Part shown: positions 1-5,936 of the stretch, in pieces
Position numbering within the stretch: position 1 is the first letter of the stretch
How the letters are laid out: the number at the start of each line of letters is the position of its first letter
Source of the DNA: a virus
Reading direction: 5' to 3' (one strand)
Virus record (IMG/VR): IMGVR_UViG_3300037549_000022
Coordinates: 1-38,339 of that record
DNA length: 38,339 nucleotides
Made by a program: the position numbers and the translations under genes
Notes under the pieces: model-generated
What the model was told of the DNA's origin: nothing
The model's input: only the letters and a program-made list of their open reading frames with translations
The model's database searches: none

Positions 1-171
1 CTTGCTAAATCCGAACCCGCGAAACAGTCAGCCCGCGTCGAGGGCGACAGCCGCCCCGTCATCGTCCGCGCGAAGGATGCGGGCGTCCACTTCGGCTATC
101 TGACCGCATATGAGGGCCGCATGGTCTACGGCTCCGGCTACGGCTACGGCTCCGGCTACGGAGATGACTGA
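1..171 (+). CDS. Partial small phage protein, Gly-Tyr tail (DUF6948-like, tentative)
   Basis: Only the last 56 codons are present; the start lies before the window. The readable part contains the segment RAKDAGVHFGYL, which resembles the core of small phage proteins of the DUF6948 type, but the Arg/Trp-rich stretch I would expect afterwards is absent. The protein instead ends in a short Gly/Ser/Tyr repeat (GSGYGYGSGYGDD). Function unknown. It is the first of a run of small plus-strand genes; the next starts 3 nt after its stop, so they are probably co-transcribed. Confidence 0.55.
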   Translation, partial: LAKSEPAKQSARVEGDSRPVIVRAKDAGVHFGYLTAYEGRMVYGSGYGYGSGYGDD

Positions 172-174
172 ACC

Positions 175-396
175 ATGAGCCAGACCGAAATCTTCATCGA
201 AACATCAGATCGCCGCACCGGCCGCGTCCGGGAAATAAAATTCCTCGGAACCGCCGCCGAGGCCGACGCCTACTGCCGCTCGGCTAACGGCATGTCGCGG
301 AACGTCAGCTATCGGGTCGTCACGCGATGCGCCGATGCCGCCGCCGAGGCCGACGCTATCGAGCGCCGCGCCGAGCGCCTCGCAAGGGAGGGTTGA
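175..396 (+). CDS. Small hypothetical phage protein
   Basis: A 73-residue protein beginning MSQTEIFIET and ending in an Ala/Glu/Arg-rich helix. I do not recognise a family. The N-terminal half has a beta-like pattern (TEIFIE, REIKFLG), followed by a probable helix rich in Ala and Glu. It starts 3 nt after the preceding stop and ends 4 nt before the next start, so it belongs to the plus-strand early operon that runs to the integrase. No membrane segment or cysteine cluster is visible beyond two isolated cysteines. Confidence 0.6.
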   Translation: MSQTEIFIETSDRRTGRVREIKFLGTAAEADAYCRSANGMSRNVSYRVVTRCADAAAEADAIERRAERLAREG

Positions 397-400
397 TCCG

Positions 401-595
401 ATGCTGTCCGACAAAACCCGCGCCATTATGGCGCTTTCCCTCGAAGTCGAACAGGCCGCCCGCGACGGCGATTTCGTAACCGCGCGCGACAAGCAGGCCG
501 AGCTGGCCGGCGGCGAAGGTTTCGCGCCGCTCATGGCCGAAGCCGTTGGCCGCTTCATCGATCGATGCCGCGAACAACAGGAGAAGGTCGCATGA
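401..595 (+). CDS. Small hypothetical phage protein
   Basis: A 64-residue, mostly helical acidic protein (MLSDKTRAIMALSLEVEQAA...). I chose the ATG at 401 because it follows the previous stop directly; the longer in-frame ORF from 335 would overlap the upstream gene by 62 nt. The stop overlaps the next start in an ATGA arrangement at 592-595, which indicates translational coupling. Family not recognised and function unknown. The context is the early or lysogeny operon upstream of a DNA methyltransferase and integrase. Confidence 0.6.
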   Translation: MLSDKTRAIMALSLEVEQAARDGDFVTARDKQAELAGGEGFAPLMAEAVGRFIDRCREQQEKVA

Positions 596-807
596 GCATT
601 ACCACGCCCAAAATCATCGACAACGACGCGGGCGAAATTTCCGCCGTGCTCGACGGCAAGGAAATTCGCGCATGGTCCTATATGGGCGACGTCGTGCGCA
701 TCCAGAAAATGCGACAGGCGCACGAATTCGCCAATGGCTGGATTGCCGCGATGCGCCACGCCATCGACGCGCAGATCGCCGTCGCCGTCCAGCAAGCAGC
801 GGAGTGA
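592..807 (+). CDS. Small hypothetical phage protein
   Basis: A 71-residue protein (MSITTPKIIDNDAGEISA...) whose ATG overlaps the preceding stop (ATGA). The N-terminus is beta-like (PKIIDN, ISAVLDGKEIRAWSY) and the C-terminus is a single long helix. No motif that I recognise. Codon use matches its neighbours, and the tight coupling on both sides supports a real gene. Function unknown. Confidence 0.6.
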   Translation: MSITTPKIIDNDAGEISAVLDGKEIRAWSYMGDVVRIQKMRQAHEFANGWIAAMRHAIDAQIAVAVQQAAE

Positions 808-812
808 CCGGC

Positions 813-1067
813 ATGAAAGCGGAAATTATCAATCTCCACTCGACGGCGGCGGCCGCGCTGATCGTTGAAAGCCGTGTGGCGCGTATTCGGGCCAAGATCG
901 CAATGGGCGACTTCGCGGCGGCTATCGCCGACATCGACGGCTTGCGAAATTTGCCTTTCGGCGACGGCGTGAGCGCTTTCATCCGATCCGAGGCCAGACG
1001 CCACGCCGATTGCCTCTCGGCGTCCATGATGCGTGCGCGCCAGCCAGAGCCGACAGGTGCGGCATGA
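813..1067 (+). CDS. Small hypothetical helical protein
   Basis: An 84-residue protein starting MKAEIINLHS. I use the ATG at 813, 5 nt after the previous stop, rather than an upstream in-frame start at 546 that would run through two genes. The product is almost entirely helical, with an Ala-rich first half and an Arg-containing second half. Its stop overlaps the next ATG (ATGA, 1064-1067). No family recognised. It lies two genes before the methyltransferase. Confidence 0.6.
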   Translation: MKAEIINLHSTAAAALIVESRVARIRAKIAMGDFAAAIADIDGLRNLPFGDGVSAFIRSEARRHADCLSASMMRARQPEPTGAA

Positions 1068-1372
1068 CCCGCGCCGGCGAAGCCGAAAAGAACGCCGCTC
1101 GCATCCTGCGCGCATTTGGAGCTTCATATCCCAAGATCGCGGATCTGTTCGGCCGCACGGTCGAGGCCGTCGCCGGATGGTGCGATCCCCGGCGCGGCGT
1201 CTCGCGACGGCGCGCGAACAACAAACACGCCGCGCGCTGCCGTGCGGCAGGCTTGCCGTATCGATCGCCGGAGGTGCTGCGCCGCTCGCAATTGCGCAGG
1301 AGCGCGCGCGAGGAAGCCAAGGCGACAGGCGAGAACGTCGAGACGATTTATAGCCGGTGGGGCGTCGCATGA
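1064..1372 (+). CDS. Putative HTH-containing protein upstream of the methyltransferase
   Basis: A 102-residue, strongly basic protein. Residues about 10-45 (ARILRAFGASYPKIADLFGR and onward) look like a sigma-region-4/transposase-type helix-turn-helix: helix, a turn at the SYPK segment, then a recognition-like helix around TVEAVAGW. The C-terminal half is Arg/Ala-rich and may bind nucleic acid. It overlaps the previous stop and the following methyltransferase start, both by ATGA. The likely role is DNA binding or regulation in the early operon; this rests on pattern, not on a recognised family. Confidence 0.6.
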   Translation: MTRAGEAEKNAARILRAFGASYPKIADLFGRTVEAVAGWCDPRRGVSRRRANNKHAARCRAAGLPYRSPEVLRRSQLRRSAREEAKATGENVETIYSRWGVA

Positions 1373-2409
1373 CCGCCTATTACAATGAAATAGACGGAGC
1401 CGCTGCGCATGTCCTCGAAAGCCTTATCGAAGCTGGCACAATTGCAAATGGCATCGTGGACCGCCGATCAATTCGGGATGTTCGGCCTGCCGATCTCGAC
1501 GGATTCACGCAATGCCATTTCTTCGCAGGTGGCGGATTGTGGAGCGTCGCCGCACGGCTCGCCGGATGGCCCGACGATAAGCCGCTGTGGACCGGATCCT
1601 GCCCGTGCCAACCGTTCTCGGTCGCGGGAAAAGGCGCCGGTACAGACGACGTTCGGCATTTGTGGCCCGACTTCTTTCGCCTCATCCGTGCCAGACGGCC
1701 CGCTGTCGTCATGGGAGAGCAAGTTGCGGGAAAGGCTGGCCGCGATTGGTTCCACGGAGTCCGCACTGATCTGGATGGCGGCGGATATGCCGGACGGGCG
1801 GTCGATATCCCGGCTCTCGCCGTGGACGCCCCCCATATCCGCCAACGGCTCTATTGGATCGCCGTGGCCGACGCCGCAAGCGAGGGACGGCTTTCCGCCG
1901 CACACAGCGGAATATGTGGCCAAGCACAAGGCGAACGGCCACGGCATGTCGAACCTGAACGACACTTTGAACTTCACGGGGGCGCTTTGGCCGACGCCGA
2001 CCGTGGCGGATGCGCAGGGCGGTCATCTGTCGAGATCGGGAGCGCGAGGGAACGAGTTGCTGTTGAATGGGATGATGAAAGCGGCGTGGACAACGCCTCT
2101 CGCCTCGGATGTGGCGAAACAGTCAGAGAACCCCGAAACAACAATACGGAGGCTCGCGGCAGGCCGGCAGGTTGGATTGAACGCGCATATTGCGCTCACA
2201 GAGTACGCAACGGCTCTTATTGGTCCGACGCCGATTGGATCAAATGCCACGACGGAAAAGCGCGGCGCACCAAACCCGACCTTCGCCTGCTGGTTGATGG
2301 GATGGCCGGACGAACTGATCTCTGGCGCATTGCGGGGAATAGCATCGTTCCGCAGCTCGCGGCGGAAGTCCTCCGGGCGTTCCTCGAAACCGAAGGGATA
2401 GCCGCATGA
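1369..2409 (+). CDS. C5-cytosine DNA methyltransferase (phage type)
   Basis: The 346-residue product should transfer a methyl group from SAM to C5 of cytosine in phage DNA, a common way to evade host restriction. Visible motifs are motif I, FFAGGG (51-56); motif IV, PCQPFS (79-84) with catalytic Cys80; motif VI as GEQV, with Glu117 in place of the usual ENV; motif VIII, IRQRLYW (148-154); and motif X, GNSIVPQLA (313-321). Residues about 165-275, where the target-recognition domain should sit, look degenerate and coincide with the best-conserved part of a second reading frame. The start at 1369 is ATGA-coupled to the upstream gene, and the stop is ATGA-coupled to the excisionase-like gene. The Gln in the ENV position is shared, to my memory, by other phage relatives with the GEQV signature. 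Confidence 0.85.
   Translation: MTAYYNEIDGAAAHVLESLIEAGTIANGIVDRRSIRDVRPADLDGFTQCHFFAGGGLWSVAARLAGWPDDKPLWTGSCPCQPFSVAGKGAGTDDVRHLWPDFFRLIRARRPAVVMGEQVAGKAGRDWFHGVRTDLDGGGYAGRAVDIPALAVDAPHIRQRLYWIAVADAASEGRLSAAHSGICGQAQGERPRHVEPERHFELHGGALADADRGGCAGRSSVEIGSARERVAVEWDDESGVDNASRLGCGETVREPRNNNTEARGRPAGWIERAYCAHRVRNGSYWSDADWIKCHDGKARRTKPDLRLLVDGMAGRTDLWRIAGNSIVPQLAAEVLRAFLETEGIAA
1409..2401 (+). CDS. Overlapping-frame protein inside the methyltransferase gene (WPTP-repeat family)
   Basis: A 330-codon ORF lies almost wholly inside the methyltransferase gene in another plus frame. Its product carries features I recall from a recurring phage protein family: SPDGPT (51-56), SKLRERL followed by GST (104-116), repeated WPTPxAxD units (WPTPQARD 153-160, WPTPTVAD 194-201, WTTPLASD 227-234), a GHGMSNLND segment (177-185), and NPTFACWLMGWP (289-300). 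The methyltransferase frame keeps its catalytic motifs outside this zone, so both frames may be coding. The start is uncertain: 1409, 1448 and 1478 are in-frame ATGs. Function unknown. The alternative is a spurious ORF created by GC-rich coding DNA, with family members in databases being the same artefact. Confidence 0.5.
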   Translation: MSSKALSKLAQLQMASWTADQFGMFGLPISTDSRNAISSQVADCGASPHGSPDGPTISRCGPDPARANRSRSREKAPVQTTFGICGPTSFASSVPDGPLSSWESKLRERLAAIGSTESALIWMAADMPDGRSISRLSPWTPPISANGSIGSPWPTPQARDGFPPHTAEYVAKHKANGHGMSNLNDTLNFTGALWPTPTVADAQGGHLSRSGARGNELLLNGMMKAAWTTPLASDVAKQSENPETTIRRLAAGRQVGLNAHIALTEYATALIGPTPIGSNATTEKRGAPNPTFACWLMGWPDELISGALRGIASFRSSRRKSSGRSSKPKG

Positions 2410-2735
2410 ACGCGCCTCTGGTTTACACGCCCGACGAGGCGGCGCTCGTTCTCAAGTGCAGCCCGGCGCATGTCCGCGCGATGATCGGACGCGGGGAAAT
2501 TCCGGCTTTCCGTCTTGGCGGGAAGCTGCTTAGAATTCGCGCCGAGGATCTGGAGGCGCTCACATGCCCGTCGAATACAAGCTCCAGCGATTGCGCGGCG
2601 GATGGTGCATCTCCGCCTATGAAGGCGGAAAGCGAGTCAGCCGCCGACAGCTTGACGCGGGCAATGCGGCAGATGCGGCGGTCGAGTTCGCGCAAACCGT
2701 CGCCATCGCCAGCAAACCCGTCGACCCAACCGTGA
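2406..2735 (+). CDS. Excisionase-family HTH protein (HTH_17 type)
   Basis: Residues about 5-55 (YTPDEAALVLKCSPAHVRAM followed by IGRGEIPAFRLGGKLLRI) form the MerR-like winged HTH typical of excisionase-family proteins: helix, turn, helix, then a wing ending in a basic strand. Such proteins direct integrase toward excision or act as small regulators. The gene is ATGA-coupled to the methyltransferase. Its 109 residues exceed the usual 60-70 because the reading frame continues 172 nt into the integrase gene, adding a Ser/Pro/Ala-rich tail with no fold that I recognise. Position directly before int supports a Xis role, but this is inference. Confidence 0.75.
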   Translation: MNAPLVYTPDEAALVLKCSPAHVRAMIGRGEIPAFRLGGKLLRIRAEDLEALTCPSNTSSSDCAADGASPPMKAESESAADSLTRAMRQMRRSSSRKPSPSPANPSTQP

Positions 2736-3562
2736 GCCAGATATGGGCGGCCTATCGCGCGGATCGGGCAGGGCGCCGCATCGCGGAAAACATGGAGTGG
2801 TCAGGCCGCGCAATCCTGCCCGTGTTCGGCGCCATGAAGCCCATGGCGATTGAGGCGAAGGACTGCCGCGCCTATGCAAAGGCCAGAGCGAAGGCGGGGC
2901 GCCAGTCTGGTACGATCTGCACCGAGCTGGCGCACCTTCGCGTGGCGCTCGCATGGGCGGTCAAGGCGCGCATCATTCGAGAGGCGCCCTATATCGAGCG
3001 CCCGCAGTTGCCGCCGCCCAAAGAGCGCCACCTGACGCGCGGCGAGGCTGAGCGCGTGATCGCCGCCGCCGTCGCGCCGCATGTGCGCCTGTTTATCGTG
3101 CTCGCGATCTCGACCGCCGCTCGAGCGACGGCATTGCTTGAACTAAAATGGGACAGGATCGACTTCGAGCGCGGCCTGATCGTGCTGGGCGACCCTGACC
3201 GGACGCGGCGCCAAAAGGGCAGGGCGACGGTCCCGATGACGAATACGGCGCGCGCCGCGCTGTCGGCGGCCAAGGAAGGCGCGCGGACGGAATTCGTGAT
3301 CGAGCACGGCGGCGCGCCGATCAAGAGCGCGAAGAAAGGCGTTGCGGAGGCCGCGCGCCGGGCTGGCGTCAAGGGATGTACGCCGCACGTCTTTCGCCAC
3401 ACGGCTGCCGTGTGGATGGCGGAAGACGGCGTCCCGATGGCGAAGATTGCCGCGCTGCTAGGCCATTCGGACGAAAACACCACGGCGCGCGTCTATGCGA
3501 AATTTTCGCCGGATCATTTGAGAGGCGCGAGCGCGTCGCTGGAAATGAAAATTTTGAAGTGA
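2564..3562 (+). CDS. int: Tyrosine recombinase / phage integrase
   Basis: The 332-residue protein should catalyse site-specific recombination between phage attP and the host tRNA gene. Residues about 55-140 form the core-binding (SAM-like) domain. The catalytic domain shows Arg187 (in AARATALLEL), Lys218 (RRQKGR), His275-x-x-Arg278 (HVFRHT), His301 (LLGHSD) and the nucleophile Tyr311 (RVYAKF), the complete tyrosine-recombinase set. The N-terminal 50 residues resemble a small arm-binding domain. The start at 2564 lies inside the excisionase-like gene. The attachment site lies about 410 nt downstream, as is usual for integrases that target tRNA 3' ends. Confidence 0.93.
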   Translation: MPVEYKLQRLRGGWCISAYEGGKRVSRRQLDAGNAADAAVEFAQTVAIASKPVDPTVSQIWAAYRADRAGRRIAENMEWSGRAILPVFGAMKPMAIEAKDCRAYAKARAKAGRQSGTICTELAHLRVALAWAVKARIIREAPYIERPQLPPPKERHLTRGEAERVIAAAVAPHVRLFIVLAISTAARATALLELKWDRIDFERGLIVLGDPDRTRRQKGRATVPMTNTARAALSAAKEGARTEFVIEHGGAPIKSAKKGVAEAARRAGVKGCTPHVFRHTAAVWMAEDGVPMAKIAALLGHSDENTTARVYAKFSPDHLRGASASLEMKILK

Positions 3563-3569
3563 GGGAATG

Positions 3570-3920
3570 ATGGACAAACTAGATACCGTAATCCAGCAAT
3601 TCGGAGAGTATGCGGAGCGCGTCACAGATGACCTGCTCCACTACAAAATCGTGGCCGCCAGCGCCCTGCGTGTCGCGGATGAGCGGCAGGATCGCATTGA
3701 TGAAATGGAGGTCGAGATCGAAGGAAACAACGAGCGCATCAGGCAGTTGGAAGCTGCGCTTGATAGGATTGAAAAAAACGACACGATCCGCATTGAAGAA
3801 CACGATCCAATATATGGGAAATTTGCGCGGATCGCACGCGATGCCAAAAATGGAGTGCTCCAAGGTTCAAGCGAACCCGTCTCCGTAGCGCAAAGCCCTT
3901 TAGATGGCGCTGATACGTGA
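3570..3920 (+). CDS. Hypothetical coiled-coil protein
   Basis: A 116-residue acidic protein. Two consecutive ATGs (3567, 3570) are possible; I favour the second because of its distance from the GAGGGA upstream. Residues about 35-75 (DERQDRIDEMEVEIEGNNER and onward) have clear heptad character and form a probable coiled coil. Codon use is less GC-rich than its neighbours, with runs of A near the 3' end. It sits between the integrase and the attachment site, a common place for accessory genes in temperate phages. Function unknown. Confidence 0.65.
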   Translation: MDKLDTVIQQFGEYAERVTDDLLHYKIVAASALRVADERQDRIDEMEVEIEGNNERIRQLEAALDRIEKNDTIRIEEHDPIYGKFARIARDAKNGVLQGSSEPVSVAQSPLDGADT

Positions 3921-3973
3921 ACACAACGCGCACATGGCACAAACGAAGCGTGAAAAACATGGGGCGCGCTCTA

Positions 3974-4018
3974 TTGGTAAGGGAGAGGTCCGGGGTTCAA
4001 ATCCCCGTCGCAGCACCA
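3974..4018 (+). other. attP core: 3' half of tRNA-Thr(GGT)
   Basis: From the anticodon loop TTGGTAA (3974-3980; anticodon GGT at 3976-3978) the sequence reads as a tRNA: 3' anticodon-stem strand GGGAG, variable loop AGGTC, T-arm CGGGG-TTCAAAT-CCCCG (3991-4007), 3' acceptor strand TCGCAGC (4008-4014), discriminator A and encoded CCA (4016-4018). The 5' half is missing: no GCTGCGA lies about 66 nt upstream, and the 5' anticodon-stem strand does not pair. This is the usual form of a phage attachment core that rebuilds the tRNA 3' end on integration. Phage genes lie on both sides, so it is attP rather than attL or attR. Confidence 0.75.
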
Positions 4019-4058
4019 TTAAAATCAACGGTTTAACCCATTAAAATAATGTGATCCT

Positions 4059-4096
4059 AGGTTCATTTGAACCTGTAAGGATTGCTTACAGGTTCA
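4059..4096. repeat. Inverted-repeat cluster beside attP
   Basis: A perfect 12-bp inverted repeat, TGAACCTGTAAG (4068-4079) and CTTACAGGTTCA (4085-4096), is separated by 5 nt. A third copy of the AGGTTCA half lies at 4059-4065 and forms a second palindrome with 4068-4074. No T-run follows on either strand, so it is not a typical intrinsic terminator. Its position 41 nt beyond the attP core suggests integrase/excisionase arm-type binding sites; this is inference. Confidence 0.6.
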
Positions 4097-4102
4097 AAAA
4101 CG

Positions 4103-4138
4103 CACAAAAAAGCCCCGCCAGCGCGAGCCAGCGGGGCT
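4103..4138 (-). terminator. Intrinsic terminator of the leftward late operon
   Basis: Read on the minus strand, an 8-bp stem, AGCCCCGC with GCGGGGCT (plus coordinates 4111-4118 and 4131-4138), is followed directly by a T-run complementary to the A-run at about 4105-4110. This is a canonical Rho-independent terminator, placed 48 nt after the last leftward gene (stop at 4187). It would stop late transcription before it enters attP and the convergent integrase operon. Confidence 0.8.
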
Positions 4139-4186
4139 ATCGTCCATCCCCTGCGTCGTGTCAGCAAAACAGGGAAGGGGCGAATT

Positions 4187-4417
4187 TCATGGCGTGCCGA
4201 ACCAGATCAGCAGCGCGTGCCATTTCGCGGCGACGATGACGCCCGCGCCGCTCGCTCCAAGGAGACCGACGCCAACCTTGCCGATCTTCGCGACGCCGCG
4301 CCCTTCCACCATCATGTTGTACATCGCGTCGATCTTCGGTTTCATGTCGGCGAGCTGGTGTTCCAGGATCGCGACGCGTTCGTGCATGTCGGGGGATTCG
4401 TCGCAGGCTGGAGACAT
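4187..4417 (-). CDS. Small membrane protein of the lysis cassette (XhlA-like, tentative)
   Basis: A 76-residue protein from the ATG at 4417; a longer in-frame ORF begins inside the upstream holin gene and is less likely. Residues about 10-45 (MHERVAILEHQLADMKPKID) are amphipathic and coiled-coil-like. One hydrophobic segment follows near residues 50-74 (VGVGLLGASGAGVIVAA). An N-terminal coiled coil plus a C-terminal membrane helix resembles XhlA-type haemolysin/holin partners. It is the last gene of the late operon, directly after endolysin and holin, so a lysis or membrane-accessory role is likely. Confidence 0.7.
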   Translation of the reverse strand: MSPACDESPDMHERVAILEHQLADMKPKIDAMYNMMVEGRGVAKIGKVGVGLLGASGAGVIVAAKWHALLIWFGTP

Positions 4418-4427
4418 GGCGCGGCCC

Positions 4428-4973
4428 TCACTTGCGCGGCTTGTCGATTGGGAGCGTATCGAGCGCGACGCCCGTAAAACGCTCATAGGTGCGCAGGCCC
4501 GCAATCGAGGTCCAGACCAGCAGGAACGAATTTACCAGCGTGTCAGGGAGCGGCGGCAGATGCACGGCGAAGGCCGCGACCTGGTAGATGAAGATGGCCG
4601 GCCCGAAAGCCCAGCCGGCGGCCGGGCGCCAGCCGCCATAATAGAAGCGAAGCCATGAAGGCCCCGGCGCGTTCAATTCCGCGTTGTTCTGATCGACCTG
4701 CAATTGAGCGAAGGCGAGCGCGGTCTTTCGCGCATCCTCCAGCGACGCCAATTTGTCGCTCGACTGCGAATCTGTGGTAACGCGCTCGGTTATCGTGGCC
4801 GGCGGCGCATCGGCGGGAAGGCCCAGCGACGCGGCGATCTGGCCGACGACACTTCCCGCGACATTCCCGGCAATGGCGCCCGCCGGTCCGCCGATCAGGC
4901 CGCCGAGGATTGGCAATCCCTTTTGCAGCAGTGACGCAGCGAGGGCTTCAAGGTCTTTCGGATCGAACGCCAT
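4428..4973 (-). CDS. Holin, GTA_holin_3TM-like
   Basis: A 181-residue protein starting MAFDPKDLEALAASLL; the ATG at 4973 follows the endolysin stop by one base. The first third has a Gly/Ala-rich hydrophobic stretch (ILGGLIGGPAGAIAGNVAGS). The C-terminal half contains the GWRPAAGW signature and two further hydrophobic segments (FGPAIFIYQVAAFAV; TLVNSFLLVWTSIAGL), as in the three-TM holins named after gene-transfer-agent release. It should form inner-membrane lesions that let the endolysin act. The operon order endolysin-holin-small membrane protein is a standard lysis cassette. Confidence 0.8.
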   Translation of the reverse strand: MAFDPKDLEALAASLLQKGLPILGGLIGGPAGAIAGNVAGSVVGQIAASLGLPADAPPATITERVTTDSQSSDKLASLEDARKTALAFAQLQVDQNNAELNAPGPSWLRFYYGGWRPAAGWAFGPAIFIYQVAAFAVHLPPLPDTLVNSFLLVWTSIAGLRTYERFTGVALDTLPIDKPRK

Positions 4974-4974
4974 A

Positions 4975-5703
4975 TCAGGATTCCTTTGCGACTGCGGAAA
5001 AGGCGGCGGCGCGCTGCGACTGGCGCCATGCGATGAAGGCGAGAATAGCGACGCCAAGCACGGCGACGACGGCCAGAACGATGATGGTGGAGTGCGAGCC
5101 GCCAGACGACGCATGGACGGTCGCAACTGATCCCGTCACGGTCCCGTGAGCCGCCGCGCTCGCGCCGGCTTTATCACTGCTTGCCGACGCGGCGGATGCC
5201 TCTTTTTTCAGGGCGGGCGGGATTGCGGCGGGCGCGACGCCAGAACTGGCCAGCGCCCATTTGACACCGAGCGCCTCGATTTGCGCGACGCGGGCGCCCC
5301 ACCCCTTGCCAAAAAAGCGCCATGTGCGCAGGCCGTGCAGGATCGACCCCCGCCGCCCACAGATCGCCTTGACGCGAGGGGCGGGCGCAAGGCCAAGCGA
5401 CGCCGTAAGCGCTTTCTTGGCCGCGCCGACGCCGCTGTTCACGCCATAGTCGAAAGCCGCCAGGTCAACGCCGGCAGGGAGCGCGTCGCCGCCAACCGGC
5501 GCCCAATACCCGTCCCGGTAGATGCGCAAGACTTCGGCGTCAGAGATATGCTTCAGATCGTCAATCGTCGCGCCGGGCTCGTAGCGCCGAAAGGTCGCGA
5601 GCGTGACCCCCTCCATCGTCGCGCCGCCGGGGTCGTGTGCATCGTTTGAGAATTTCCCCTCAAATCGCAGAGTGACGGGTAAGCATGCTGATAGATCGGA
5701 CAT
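4975..5703 (-). CDS. Endolysin, GH108 muramidase with C-terminal membrane segment
   Basis: A 242-residue peptidoglycan hydrolase. Residues 10-35 (LRFEGKFSNDAHDPGGATME) match the GH108 signature, with catalytic Glu15, followed by GVTLATFRRYEPG. A second domain, about 95-165, resembles the small C-terminal domain usually paired with GH108. An Ala/Ser-rich linker then leads to a single hydrophobic helix (about 207-226) and a basic tail. There is no N-terminal signal peptide, so the protein is tail-anchored. A strong Shine-Dalgarno AGGAGG (5711-5716 on the complement) lies 7 nt before the ATG. The holin gene follows immediately. Confidence 0.87.
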   Translation of the reverse strand: MSDLSACLPVTLRFEGKFSNDAHDPGGATMEGVTLATFRRYEPGATIDDLKHISDAEVLRIYRDGYWAPVGGDALPAGVDLAAFDYGVNSGVGAAKKALTASLGLAPAPRVKAICGRRGSILHGLRTWRFFGKGWGARVAQIEALGVKWALASSGVAPAAIPPALKKEASAASASSDKAGASAAAHGTVTGSVATVHASSGGSHSTIIVLAVVAVLGVAILAFIAWRQSQRAAAFSAVAKES

Positions 5704-5715
5704 TAAAAACCCTCC

Positions 5716-5934
5716 TCAAAATCGCGGATTGCCCGGCAACGGGATGCCATTTAAAGCCGTCAGCGCGGGCCCTGGGCGCGGACGCCGCGCGCGCACGATC
5801 CAGTCGCTGCACCAGGAGCGCGCTGTGACGGGATCGACGCCTTCCGCGCGCACCGGACATCCGGTCTCGAACAGGTTGCAATTTTCGCAGGCAGGCCCGA
5901 GCTGCGGGCTATCGTGTGTGATTGAACGCGTCAT
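5716..5934 (-). CDS. Small Cys-rich hypothetical protein
   Basis: A 72-residue protein from the ATG at 5934, two bases after the tailspike stop. It contains a compact set of four cysteines, C-x2-C-x6-C and a later C before DW, in the segment CENCNLFETGCPV...SWCSDW. This could bind zinc or form disulfides. The Arg/Pro-rich tail has no recognisable fold. It lies between the tailspike and endolysin genes. Function unknown. Confidence 0.6.
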   Translation of the reverse strand: MTRSITHDSPQLGPACENCNLFETGCPVRAEGVDPVTARSWCSDWIVRARRPRPGPALTALNGIPLPGNPRF

Positions 5935-5936
5935 GG

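Noticed and set aside
3943-4018. A complete tRNA gene ending at 4018
   Set aside because: T-arm and CCA end are perfect, but there is no 5' acceptor strand GCTGCGA, no D-arm, and the 5' anticodon strand does not pair; it is a 3' fragment, so attP.
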